NCBI GenBank assembly: GCA_043554545.1
Contig: CP121337.1
Span: forward strand, 2,294,001-2,358,000
DNA length: 64,000 nt
Origin: UBA7330 sp043554545
GTDB lineage: Bacteria > Bacteroidota > Bacteroidia > Cytophagales > Cyclobacteriaceae
Direction of reading: 5' to 3'
A program made the translations under genes and the position numbers. This document shows, piece after piece, positions 27,434-34,946 of the stretch; the first letter of the stretch is position 1, and the number at the start of each line of letters is the position of its first letter. A model generated the notes under the pieces. It was not told where the DNA came from. It made no database searches and was given only the letters and a program-made list of their open reading frames with translations.

Positions 27434-27933
27434 TAAGCCATCATTGTTGCTAAATCCTTGTCGATATCTCCTTCGGGATAAAATGGCTCCTTCATTTCAA
27501 CCGTTTTAGTTCCATAATCAAATCCTGTCATAACGATAGGCACTTTTGCTTTGATTGCGATCCAATAAAAACCCGTTTTCCACTTGGACACATAGCCCCT
27601 GGTCCCTTCAGGAGTGATTGTTAATACAAACCGATGATTCTTATGAAACAACTCTACAGCTTGATCTACCATTCCTGTATTTCTGGAACGATCTACTGCG
27701 TACCCTCCCAGTTTCTTCATCACCCATCCAATAACAGGAATCTTAAAGAAGGAATCCTTTGCCAGGTAATTTGATCGTAAACGAAAAATAGAACGTGCAG
27801 CTACGCCTACAAAAAAATCCATGAAACTGGTATGTGGGGCAACTATCAATACAAATTTATTGAGTTTAGGGAGCTGTCCTTTGATTCGCCATCCGGCTAA
27901 TTTGAAACACAAAAGAAAAAAATACCTGATCAT
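27388..27933 (-). CDS. Lysophospholipid (1-acyl-glycerol-3-phosphate type) acyltransferase
   Basis: 181 residues of the PlsC superfamily. The catalytic HxxxxD is in VAPHTSFMDFFVG near residues 33-38. The phosphate- and acceptor-binding motif is LTITPEGTRGYVSKWKTGFY, and the conserved ARSIFRLRSNYLAKDSFFKIPVIGWVMKKLGGYAVDRS lies between. The enzyme probably acylates a glycerophospholipid or a related lipid at the cytoplasmic membrane; the acceptor cannot be told from sequence. It overlaps the patatin gene by four bases, so the two are coupled, a plausible deacylation and reacylation pair. Its final codons lie in the duplicated 50-bp repeat. Confidence 0.9.
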   Translation of the reverse strand: MIRYFFLLCFKLAGWRIKGQLPKLNKFVLIVAPHTSFMDFFVGVAARSIFRLRSNYLAKDSFFKIPVIGWVMKKLGGYAVDRSRNTGMVDQAVELFHKNHRFVLTITPEGTRGYVSKWKTGFYWIAIKAKVPIVMTGFDYGTKTVEMKEPFYPEGDIDKDLATMMAYFRTLKGKYPEKGVL

Positions 27934-28706
27934 GTAGTTACCAATTGAAAGTCACTCAATATTTTCTTGTCCTTGATCAGCATGTGGGTGTAGTCATATC
28001 CTACCTGGTAAATTTCAGTAGCGTTCTTGAAATCAAAAACTTTGTAGTTGCCAACTTCCGGGGGCTCGATAAACACATCACATTTACTCCTTTTTCGATG
28101 GCTGTTCATGGTAATAGCAATCAAAAAAGAACGTTCCATCAAATCTTTCCAGCTTCCTACCTGATAATTTTCACTGATAGGATTACAATGTAAGGCAATA
28201 ACCTTATCACACTTCTTTTTAATTGGCTTGATAGGTAAATTGTCAGTAAGCCCTCCATCTACATATTGCTTATTCCTGATGGTCACAGGGTTAAATAAGA
28301 CGGGAATACTACAAGAGGCCATTATTGGCTTGATTAATTCTCCTTTGCTGAATACTTTGACCTTCCCTTTATTGATGTTTGTGGCAGTAGCGTAAAAGGG
28401 AATCTTTAGGGAATCAAAATTATCCTCTGGTATGTGTTTTTTAATTTCCTCGCTACCTTTCTCGATATTAATAAGACCCTGCCAGTTTAGTGCCGGTCTC
28501 AATAATCCGTAAAAGCTAGTATTTTTAATTCGGGTAAGAATTTCATCAGGGCTATACCCATAACTATACAATGCCCCAATGAGTGCGCCAGAACTTGTGC
28601 CAGAAATATAATCAAATTGAATACCTGCTTCTTCGAGTGCTTTTATGGATCCCAAATGAGCTATCCCTCTTGCTCCGCCACCAGAAAGGGCTAATCCAAT
28701 TTTCAT
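27930..28706 (-). CDS. Patatin-like phospholipase
   Basis: 258 residues of the RssA/YchK type. The oxyanion motif GLALSGGGARGIAHLGSIKALEEAG begins at residue 3, the nucleophile elbow is GTSSGALIGAL, and the catalytic Asp is in YVDGGLTDNLPI, so the Ser-Asp dyad is complete. A cytoplasmic serine lipase acting on phospholipids is expected. It lies between accA (two bases upstream) and the acyltransferase (four-base overlap), so the three genes form a lipid-metabolism unit with accA first. Confidence 0.92.
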   Translation of the reverse strand: MKIGLALSGGGARGIAHLGSIKALEEAGIQFDYISGTSSGALIGALYSYGYSPDEILTRIKNTSFYGLLRPALNWQGLINIEKGSEEIKKHIPEDNFDSLKIPFYATATNINKGKVKVFSKGELIKPIMASCSIPVLFNPVTIRNKQYVDGGLTDNLPIKPIKKKCDKVIALHCNPISENYQVGSWKDLMERSFLIAITMNSHRKRSKCDVFIEPPEVGNYKVFDFKNATEIYQVGYDYTHMLIKDKKILSDFQLVTT

Positions 28707-28708
28707 AA

Positions 28709-29656
28709 TTAGCCCGTAAAGGCACCCATTGCACAGAATTTATCTATGCGTTGAGCGATTCGCTTGCTCTCCGTAAGTTTATTGAGCTCATTGAGATTCT
28801 TAAAAATAACCTTCTTCAACTCTTCTGAGGAGGCTTTTAGGTCAGTGTGTGCACCACCTAGAGGCTCTTTTATAATCCCGTCTATGAGTTTGTTTTTCAA
28901 CATATCAGAAGCCGTAAGTTTGAGTGATTCTGCAGCCTGCTCTTTATAATCCCATGTTCTCCAGAGAATAGTTGAACAGTTTTCTGGAGATATGACTGAA
29001 TACCAGGAGTTTTCCATCATTAAAACACGATCCCCAATGGCTATTCCCAGTGCTCCACCTGATGCTCCTTCTCCTATTATAATAGAAATAACCGGAACTT
29101 TTAAAGTCATCATTTCTTTGAGGTTTCGGGCAATAGCCTCGCCCTGACCTCGCTCTTCAGCCTCTATTCCTGGATAGGCACCTGGCGTATCAATAAGGGT
29201 GAGGATAGGCTTGTTAAACTTTTCAGCCATCTTCATCAGACGAAGTGCTTTTCTGTATCCATCAGGATTTGCCATCCCAAAATTTCTCATCTGACGTTGT
29301 TTGGTGTTCCTACCCTTTTGTTGGCCAATCACCATGAAGGTTTGATTATCAATGGTAGCAAAACCACCAACCATGGCTTTATCATCCTTTACTGAACGAT
29401 CGCCAAAAAGCTCAATAAAATCATCAGATAGCTCATAGATATAATCCAGGGTGTATGGCCTTTCAGGATGTCTTGAAAGCTGCACACGTTGCCAACGGGT
29501 TAAATTTAAGAAGGTATCCTTCTTAAGCGTGGATATTTTTTCTTCTAACTTCGTGATGGCTCCACTCACATCTACATCGCTTTCTCTTGCCAGCTCTTTC
29601 ATGTCTGCAAGCTTTGATTCAAGTGCTACGATGGGTTGCTCAAATTCCAGATGCAT
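28709..29656 (-). CDS. accA: Acetyl-CoA carboxylase carboxyltransferase subunit alpha
   Basis: AccA transfers the carboxyl group from carboxybiotin to acetyl-CoA in the first step of fatty acid synthesis, in complex with AccD. From the ATG at 29656 (MHLEFEQPIVALESKLADMKELA, the usual start) the protein is 315 residues; an earlier start at 29713 would add 19 atypical residues. Signatures include RHPERPYTLDYI, GGFATIDNQTFMVIGQQKGR, LIDTPGAYPGIEAEERGQGEAIARNL and IGEGASGGALGIAIGDRVLMMENSWYSVISPE. All are intact. Confidence 0.96.
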   Translation of the reverse strand: MHLEFEQPIVALESKLADMKELARESDVDVSGAITKLEEKISTLKKDTFLNLTRWQRVQLSRHPERPYTLDYIYELSDDFIELFGDRSVKDDKAMVGGFATIDNQTFMVIGQQKGRNTKQRQMRNFGMANPDGYRKALRLMKMAEKFNKPILTLIDTPGAYPGIEAEERGQGEAIARNLKEMMTLKVPVISIIIGEGASGGALGIAIGDRVLMMENSWYSVISPENCSTILWRTWDYKEQAAESLKLTASDMLKNKLIDGIIKEPLGGAHTDLKASSEELKKVIFKNLNELNKLTESKRIAQRIDKFCAMGAFTG

Positions 29657-29679
29657 TGATATTTTATTTTTGGACTGAG

Positions 29680-29687
29680 CAAATTTA
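29680..29687 (-). promoter_or_regulatory. Possible -7 box of accA
   Basis: On the minus strand this reads TAAATTTG, a perfect TAnnTTTG, 23 bases before the accA ATG. No clear TTG is seen at the -33 position. The rest of 29690-29966 shows no gene. Confidence 0.4.
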
Positions 29688-29966
29688 ACAAGAAATCCAT
29701 GGAAGCCTTTCATTTCAAGTGCATATAATTATTCTCGAAAGTTTGCACAAAGAAATGTTTCAATTCAATCTACAGAAATAGGCGCTGAGAACAAATATTC
29801 AACATTTACGGCCCCTATACTCAGCATTTCTGATTGCTTAATTAGCTGGTATTAATTAAACATACTCGTTTAAGTTCTCCGGGACTGAAATTAAATTGAA
29901 ACTATGTATTGGATAAAAATTTCTAACAGTATAGCTTTGCACCTCGTTTGAAAGAAGTTCACGAAA

Positions 29967-29989
29967 TGGTCTGGTAGTTCAGTTGGTTA
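29967..29989 (+). pseudogene. Fragment of the 5' part of tRNA-Asp
   Basis: These 23 bases are identical to 30091-30113, the base before tRNA-Asp plus its acceptor and D-arm half (GGTCTGG, GTTCAGTTGGTTA). After that the sequences diverge into a hairpin-rich stretch (CCCGCCCG...CGGGCAGGG and TGCCTGAAGTAGGCG), so no complete second tRNA exists. It is a partial duplication or the scar of an integration or excision event at the tRNA. Confidence 0.8.
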
Positions 29990-30091
29990 CCCGCCCGTGC
30001 CAAACAGTACGTTCGGGCAGGGAATGCCTGAAGTAGGCGTTGGGAAATAAAAGTGATTATCGACATGTTAGCAACTTTTTTTTAAATATTT

Positions 30092-30165
30092 GGTCTGGTA
30101 GTTCAGTTGGTTAGAATGCCTGCCTGTCACGCAGGAGGTCGCGAGTTCGAGTCTCGTCCAGACCG
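30092..30165 (+). tRNA. tRNA-Asp (anticodon GTC)
   Basis: The 74-base cloverleaf has acceptor arms GGTCTGG (30092-30098) and CCAGACC (30158-30164), discriminator G, anticodon stem CCTGC/GCAGG with loop CTGTCAC (anticodon GTC at 30126-30128), and a T arm with GTTCGAGTC. CCA is not encoded. A terminator follows. Confidence 0.96.
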
Positions 30166-30176
30166 CTCTCAAAATC

Positions 30177-30209
30177 AAGCACTTACAAGGAATTGTGAGT
30201 GCTTTTTTT
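30177..30209 (+). terminator. Intrinsic terminator after tRNA-Asp
   Basis: AGCACTTAC at 30178-30186 pairs with GTGAGTGCT at 30195-30203 (one G-T pair), and seven T follow. It ends the tRNA transcript. Confidence 0.85.
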
Positions 30210-30326
30210 ATGCCTTCAAAACGATTTGCAAACATACTGCAAACAAATAGTGGATTTTTAGGGTGTTTTTTGAGCTTTTCTGATGGCATTATATCATCAA
30301 TTTTTATGGGTTCAGAACCTCAAAGA

Positions 30327-30713
30327 CTATCGAACTGACATTAAATCCTCCCCTAACTCATGTATTCCATTCAATATCTTGAGCGAAGTCTTTTCACTTG
30401 GCTGTTTATGCCCATCTTTATACTGATGTAGTAAGGTTGGATTTAACCCAATCCTCCCAGCCAGGGCAGACACATTGAAGATGTCGTAGAAATCGAAGAA
30501 TTGCTCCAGGTCCAACTGAAACTCCAGCTTGTAATAAGTTGGTACCTCCGCTCCTTCTTCAACCATTCCTTCAAAATGAAATGCAATCGCTTCAGCAAAT
30601 TGTTCCTTCATTTCTTCCCAGCTCTTTGCGGCACTTACTACGCCCGGATAAGCTTCAGCATAAGCACTGTAGCCGGTACCCGTTTTCTCAACTGTGACTT
30701 TGATCTTTTCCAT
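30327..30713 (-). CDS. hicB: HicB-type antitoxin with C-terminal HTH
   Basis: 128 residues. The N-terminal part (IKVTVEKTGTGYSAYAEAYPGVVSAAKSWEEMKEQFAEAIAFHFEGM) is the HicB partial RNase-H fold that neutralises HicA. The C-terminal part (VSALAGRIGLNPTLLHQYKDGHKQPSEKTSLKILNGIHELG) is a helix-turn-helix that should bind the operon's own promoter. It follows hicA by 45 bases on the same strand, the common hicA-hicB order. Confidence 0.88.
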   Translation of the reverse strand: MEKIKVTVEKTGTGYSAYAEAYPGVVSAAKSWEEMKEQFAEAIAFHFEGMVEEGAEVPTYYKLEFQLDLEQFFDFYDIFNVSALAGRIGLNPTLLHQYKDGHKQPSEKTSLKILNGIHELGEDLMSVR

Positions 30714-30758
30714 TTTACTTCCTTTGTCCTAAGCCTTAATTCTAAGAATCAAGCAAGG

Positions 30759-30941
30759 CTATTTAAGTCCTGCCTGTTTCAATATTGAATTCACCGTACC
30801 TTTTGCTAAATCAGATTTAGGATAAGGTACCGTAACTAATCCTTTTTTCTCAGGGTGTTTGAACTGGATATGGCTTCCTTTCTGCCTTACCTCATACCAT
30901 CCATCCTTCCGGATTAGCTTTATGACTTCCTTGGAATTCAT
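30759..30941 (-). CDS. hicA: HicA-type toxin (mRNA interferase)
   Basis: 60 residues, the family's normal size, with a double-stranded-RNA-binding-like fold. The start NSKEVIKLIRKDGWYEVRQKGSHIQFKHP carries the conserved catalytic His of GSHIQFKHP, and the end VPYPKSDLAKGTVNSILKQAGL is typical. It should cleave mRNA unless bound by the downstream HicB. An AT-rich stretch with TATA-like repeats (30950-30990) probably holds the promoter and operator. Confidence 0.9.
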   Translation of the reverse strand: MNSKEVIKLIRKDGWYEVRQKGSHIQFKHPEKKGLVTVPYPKSDLAKGTVNSILKQAGLK

Positions 30942-31133
30942 ATTACAAAAGTATAATATTTTATACTTTTTATATACTGTATTAATATATTATATGACTC
31001 ATTGATTCATGATTTGTTGACCATATTTTAAATTTCAATTAGATATTTAATGAACTGGATACTCATTGTAATTTCAGAATTTTAAATCCATAATAATGAA
31101 TTTTTAACCAGCTACTATTAAATAAAACCTAAC

Positions 31134-31577
31134 TCAATCATCTCGACCAGACCTAGATTTATCAATGCCCCAAATAGTCTTTGCAACGTCTTCTAGTTTA
31201 TGGAGAAACTTATCCACATTGTATCCCGCAATAAATGCAAAAGCATAAAAGCCAAACTCAGTTTCCCCTTGCACCGCATCTAGTGTGAGTAAACCCGCAT
31301 TCAAAATAATATAGCTTATAAAGCCACTAATTGAACTAGTAAGTGGTCGAAGATAGTACCAAACATTCCAGTTTTCGTCCCAGTTATTTTTAACACTTCG
31401 ATTTTTATAAATACCTCTTAGACAATACAAAATTCCCCCTAGTAGGCCAATTATTGAACAATTGATTGGAACCAACTTTTGCAAATACCAATCAGGCATA
31501 ATAAATATATCTGGCAACAGGAAAGCAACAACTGCTGCAACGAGGAATACAAGTTCATAGATTATTATTCCGATCAT
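31134..31577 (-). CDS. Small multi-pass membrane protein, third gene of the MBL/E2-like operon
   Basis: 147 residues with about four hydrophobic segments: IIIYELVFLVAAVVAFLLP (3-22), IIGLLGGILYCL (42-53), SSISGFISYIILNAGLLTL (about 81-99) and FGFYAFAFIAGY (about 107-118), ending with a charged helix. I do not recognise the family. In operons with E2-like proteins, small membrane proteins are often effectors that damage the membrane, so that is the working guess. It overlaps the E2-like gene by 23 bases and is therefore tightly coupled. The 192 bases downstream to hicA hold nothing visible. Confidence 0.7.
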   Translation of the reverse strand: MIGIIIYELVFLVAAVVAFLLPDIFIMPDWYLQKLVPINCSIIGLLGGILYCLRGIYKNRSVKNNWDENWNVWYYLRPLTSSISGFISYIILNAGLLTLDAVQGETEFGFYAFAFIAGYNVDKFLHKLEDVAKTIWGIDKSRSGRDD

Positions 31578-32220
31578 TGAGGTACGATTTTAAGCCAAGA
31601 TATAATTGTTTTAAATATTCACTATCCAGTTTCAGAGTTTCATCAACTGCAATCCTATGACACTTTCGATATTTACGTTTTTTTCCGCAAACACATTCTT
31701 CTGACATTCGGTCTGGAAGCTGATTGTAAATAATAGCATGCAGAATTCGAACAACTACTTCTGGATTTTTAGTTTGATATTTATCGTAGAAATACTCTAG
31801 GATACCTTCCCATCCATGAGAGTATTCCCCATGAGGATAAAAGCCTTTAATCTCCCTATAGGTTTCCCTAGATAGATGAGGTTTTAAAATGAAATTTATG
31901 AAATCAATTAATTTGATGCCATGACGAGTTATCATCAACTCTTGCTGAAGAACCCCCAGGCATAGTGAGTTGTCTGGGTTAACATGTCTTGAAGTCTTTC
32001 GAGGAATTTTTTCGTTTAATTCAAATACTTTTGGAAAACACTTCGGAAAACACTGAGTAATTACTATGCGGACTTCATAGGAATCATAAACACCACCAAA
32101 TTCCCCATCTTCTAATTGGATTTCTCCTTCTAATGTTGTCTGATTAGGATTCAGTTCAACAACCTTGAGACCAGGGAATTTGGATAATGCTTTACTTATT
32201 TCACTTTCAATTTCATTCAT
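31555..32220 (-). CDS. Ubiquitin-E2-like (UBC fold) protein with C-terminal SEC-C zinc motif
   Basis: 221 residues. The strand-rich first part (LEGEIQLED...YEVRIVITQCFPKCFPKVFELNEKIP) leads to RHVNPDNSLCLGVL at residues 78-91. This parallels the E2 active site HPN...G.ICLxxL, with His79, Asn81 and a candidate catalytic Cys87. The helical part after it ends in a SEC-C motif, CVCGKKRKYRKCH (Cys176, Cys178, Cys187, His188), a zinc-binding module. No E1 or ubiquitin-like gene lies next to it. It overlaps the upstream metallo-beta-lactamase gene by eight bases and the downstream membrane gene by 23 bases. The E2 call rests on motif spacing, not on a search. Confidence 0.72.
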   Translation of the reverse strand: MNEIESEISKALSKFPGLKVVELNPNQTTLEGEIQLEDGEFGGVYDSYEVRIVITQCFPKCFPKVFELNEKIPRKTSRHVNPDNSLCLGVLQQELMITRHGIKLIDFINFILKPHLSRETYREIKGFYPHGEYSHGWEGILEYFYDKYQTKNPEVVVRILHAIIYNQLPDRMSEECVCGKKRKYRKCHRIAVDETLKLDSEYLKQLYLGLKSYLNDRNNNL

Positions 32221-33167
32221 GCGTATTGCACCATGGTTTTTTAATCAAGCCTGCGCTAGCTCCTCTTAATGCTGCATCCGCAACCTTACCTCCTTTGTCT
32301 ATTCTTTTAAAACCTGATACATCTGTTTCAAAAACAATTGGCTGAGGTTTCTTTTCGCTCACATTCACATTCGTGTTGAGAAAATTCTCCTTATCCACTT
32401 TCTTTATGTACTCCTTCTTGGCAGCATGATGTGGGGGATTATCCTCATTATTTACAATTTTTTTACTAGAGGCTACTATGAATGCTCCAGAACGTCCATA
32501 GTCAAGAAACTCAAGTGAAGTCTTCTGAGGACTATCATTTCCTTCATCTGAATATGGCACATCATTAAAATAAGTCCAAGAACAATGATGAGGGGTTTGA
32601 AAAAGGTCCCAGTCAAGCTTATCTTCATTCCCGTATTTCTTTGATTTTTCTAGAACCTCTTTCCACCTGTAATGATCAGCGTCGCCACCCGAAAGGAAGA
32701 ACCCAGACCAATCGTCATCTTTGTGTGACTTAAACCTTGCTTGCAAAATAATAGATGAGCTGTTTCTGTCAGCCTCAGCATTGGAATCAATTAATGATTG
32801 CTTGAAGGGACCATGGATAAAGAATTCAAAATTCCCTTCTGAACTTCCATTAATTTCGCTTAAGGTGACAATATCCCCAGGGACACTGTTGGGAGTTTTC
32901 TGAAATTTCTCATCACCATCATATCCAATCATTCGTAATCGATTACCATCATTATTTCGTGCTGGATCATCGTTTAGATATAGCTTTCTTCTCCTTTCAG
33001 CTTCTTTTTTGAGAGCTTTTGCATCTTCATTTCCATGATCCCCAAAAATGCTGGAGGTAGCCCACAATTCATTAATCAGAATCTCATCGTTATCTCTATT
33101 GGACTTGTAGCCTTCCCCGAAAATAGGACAGTTTAAAAATGAACAAATTAGTAACTTAAACTGTCAA

Positions 33168-33434
33168 ATGAAACAATCAAGATTTAGTGAGAGCCAGATC
33201 ATCAAGGCTCTAAAAGAGAATGAACAGGGTCGAAAGACCGAAGAAATCTGTAGGGAATTAGGCATCCATAAGGGGACCTTTTACAACTGGCGGAAAAAAT
33301 ACTCAGGTATGGACTCAAGCCAATTGAAGGAACTCAAAGAGCTAAAGGAAGAGAACAGACGACTGAAGCAGATGTATGCTGACCTCAGTCTTGACAACGT
33401 CATGCTTAAAGACGTTCTCTCAAAAAAGTTCTAG
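33168..33434 (+). CDS. IS3-family transposase OrfA
   Basis: 88 residues. The helix-turn-helix (SESQIIKALKENEQGRKTEEICRELGIHKGTFYNWRKKYSGM) binds the terminal repeats, and the C-terminal leucine zipper (LKELKELKEENRRLKQMYADL) allows multimerisation. The end DVLSKKF overlaps the A-AAA-AAG slippery heptamer (33422-33428) that lies exactly in the zero frame for a -1 shift into orfB, producing the OrfAB transposase. OrfA alone normally limits transposition. Confidence 0.95.
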   Translation: MKQSRFSESQIIKALKENEQGRKTEEICRELGIHKGTFYNWRKKYSGMDSSQLKELKELKEENRRLKQMYADLSLDNVMLKDVLSKKF

Positions 33435-33484
33435 AGCCCTCTGAGAAGAAGCACCATGCAGAATATCTTCAAACAACCTACCAG

Positions 33485-34288
33485 GTGAGTATAGAAAGGT
33501 CGTGTCGGGTAATGGATCTTACAAGGTCTATGTGGTACTATCAAAGCAAGAAAGATGATAGTGAAGTGATCGATAAGCTCTCAGAGCTGGCCGAGCAGTT
33601 ACCAACCAGAGGTTTTGATGAATACTATGGTCGGATCCGGCAGCAGGGTTACAGATGGAACAGAAAACGTGTTCTGAGGATCTATCGCTTAATGAAACTG
33701 GGACTTCGTAGGAAACATAAGAAAAGGCTTCCAGCGAGGATCAAACAGCCTCTGATATCTCCTGATCAGTATCTGAATACCTGGAGCATGGACTTTATGA
33801 GTGATGCACTGGCTGATCAACGTAAAATCCGGATACTAAATGTCATTGATGATTATAATCGAGAGGCCTTAGCCATAGAAGCTGGTTTAGGTTTTCCATC
33901 AGATAGAGTGATACGAGTATTAAATCATTTGGGGGAAGAGATTGGACTACCTAAAGCTATTAGAGTTGATAATGGACCTGAATTCACTTCGATTAAGTTC
34001 CAGGCATGGTGTAAAGAACACAGTATTGAAGTCAAGTATATCCAACCAGGAAGCCCGGCTCAGAATGCATTCATTGAAAGATTCAATAGATACTTCAGGG
34101 AAGATGTGCTTGATGCTTATTGGTTTGAGGACCTAGAACAGCTCAGAGTGATTATGGAGAAATGGAGATGTGATTACAATGAGAATCATCCCCATAAGTC
34201 CTTAGGAAGAATGTCACCAAATCAGTATAAAACCCTGAACCAAAGCAAGGATATTAATAAGAAAAAGTTGAATTTAGCTCTGTCCTAA
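33485..34288 (+). CDS. IS3-family transposase OrfB (DDE integrase core)
   Basis: 267 residues from the first GTG in frame; in the active enzyme the frame is entered by -1 frameshifting at 33422-33428, adding about 19 residues. The catalytic triad is visible: WSMDFMSD (Asp), IRVDNGPEFTS (Asp) and IERFNRYFREDVLD (Glu), with the usual 35-residue spacing before the Glu. An N-terminal HTH_21-like segment (TRGFDEYYGRIRQQGYRWNRKRVLRIYRLMKL) precedes it. No disabling change is seen. Confidence 0.95.
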   Translation: MSIERSCRVMDLTRSMWYYQSKKDDSEVIDKLSELAEQLPTRGFDEYYGRIRQQGYRWNRKRVLRIYRLMKLGLRRKHKKRLPARIKQPLISPDQYLNTWSMDFMSDALADQRKIRILNVIDDYNREALAIEAGLGFPSDRVIRVLNHLGEEIGLPKAIRVDNGPEFTSIKFQAWCKEHSIEVKYIQPGSPAQNAFIERFNRYFREDVLDAYWFEDLEQLRVIMEKWRCDYNENHPHKSLGRMSPNQYKTLNQSKDINKKKLNLALS

Positions 34289-34621
34289 AAAAGGGAAGGT
34301 TACAGACTTTATATACGTTTCTGGACTGCCAGTGTAAAAGTGTTTTTCAAAACCTTGACAATGATCCTGATCTCCATGAGAAAGGATAAATAAATCGACA
34401 TAGGGATTTGAATTAACCCGCTGTACCTCGGACAACAGATCTTTTTTTACATCAAAGATCACATTGTCATTCGTATCTTTTTCACCATCCCTAATTTTGC
34501 AATCAATAAGTATGGTCGTTTTATTTACGAGCTTAATCAGTGATGTGTCGCCATTCGCGACAGGATAGAATTTTAATAAATGTTTAGTCATTGGATCTAA
34601 CTTTTTAAGTGATTAATATTC

Positions 34622-34780
34622 ACACGACACTCATCGTGTTTCTTTAAAAAGTCAGCTTAGATGGTCCTAGATGTTGACAAAGAATCTCAACATCCTTATC
34701 ATTGCATTAATAAAACCAATCTCTAGGCTCACCATGAGCTGACAAGATTTATAAGCCGAGCTCCACCTCGGCTTATTTTT
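34622..34780 (+). ncRNA. Row of four hairpins ending in an intrinsic terminator: possible small RNA
   Basis: Inverted repeats follow each other in a stretch without a gene: ACACGA/TCGTGT (34622-34639), GATGTTGA/TCAACATC (34670-34694), GCTCA/TGAGC (34727-34739) and AAGCCGAG/CTCGGCTT (34753-34774). The last is followed by ATTTTTT, a good terminator on the plus strand. No plus-strand gene other than the IS ends upstream, so a short structured transcript between the metallo-beta-lactamase gene and the ATPase gene is a reasonable reading. No promoter could be placed, and the stems are short. Confidence 0.35.
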
Positions 34781-34898
34781 TACCTTCCCTACCAAAAACA
34801 ATTGAATCATTAATTGGCTAAGAACGGAATATCAGATTAAACAACGAAAGCAAATTCACATTAGTTTCATCTATCTGTAAAATTAATGAACATTTTTA

Positions 34899-34931
34899 CT
34901 AATATTCGGTTTATTTAATTGCTAATATTCG
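34899..34931 (+). promoter_or_regulatory. Direct repeat upstream of the AAA ATPase gene
   Basis: CTAATATTCG occurs at 34899-34908 and again at 34922-34931, 23 bases apart (about two helical turns) and 16 bases before the ATPase ATG. It could be an operator for an autoregulated gene. The rest of 34592-34946 is AT-rich, apart from the hairpin row described separately. Confidence 0.4.
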
Positions 34932-34946
34932 ATTACGTGTAAAATT

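Larger units (their letters stand above)
33106..34304 (+). mobile_element. Intact IS3-family element (IS407-like), copy 1
   Basis: 1,199 bp, bounded by imperfect inverted repeats of about 25 bp that begin TGTAGCCTTCCC at the left and TGTAACCTTCCC at the right end and both finish TAGGACAG. It is flanked by a 4-bp target duplication, GACT (33102-33105 and 34305-34308). It carries orfA and orfB with a slippery A-AAA-AAG at 33422-33428. The 4-bp duplication and the WSMDF...DALAD catalytic region fit the IS407 subgroup. The encoded proteins are identical to those of copy 2 at 54649-55847, so transposition is recent. Confidence 0.95.
32213..34591 (-). pseudogene. ComEC-like metallo-beta-lactamase gene split by an IS3-family insertion
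   Basis: The 5' part (34591-34305) encodes 95 native residues with the metal motif SHGDQDHCQGF (HxDxDH at residues 72-77). The frame then runs into the IS and stops at 34274. The 3' part (33105-32213) continues with FFLSGGDADHYRW, TPHHCSWTYF and DNPPHHAAKKEYI, the remaining ligand motifs of ComEC/Rec2-like hydrolases. Removing the IS (33106-34304) and one GACT copy joins codon 95 to SNRDNDEILINELWATSSIF in the same frame, giving about 391 residues with no stop. The only defect is therefore the insertion. The downstream E2-like gene overlaps by eight bases, so the IS may also alter expression of the rest of the operon. Confidence 0.85.

Noticed and set aside
30068..30289. 73-codon frame on the minus strand over tRNA-Asp
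   Set aside because: It is the reverse complement of the tRNA; the phrase VWTRLELATSCVTGRHSNQL is a well-known false protein derived from tRNA genes.
31555..32220. Call of a classical type II CBASS or Bil operon
   Set aside because: There is no nucleotidyltransferase (CD-NTase), E1, JAB or ubiquitin-like gene in the surrounding 10 kb, so only the E2-like similarity is kept.
34622..34780. Retron-type msr/msd RNA
   Set aside because: No reverse transcriptase gene is present in the window.
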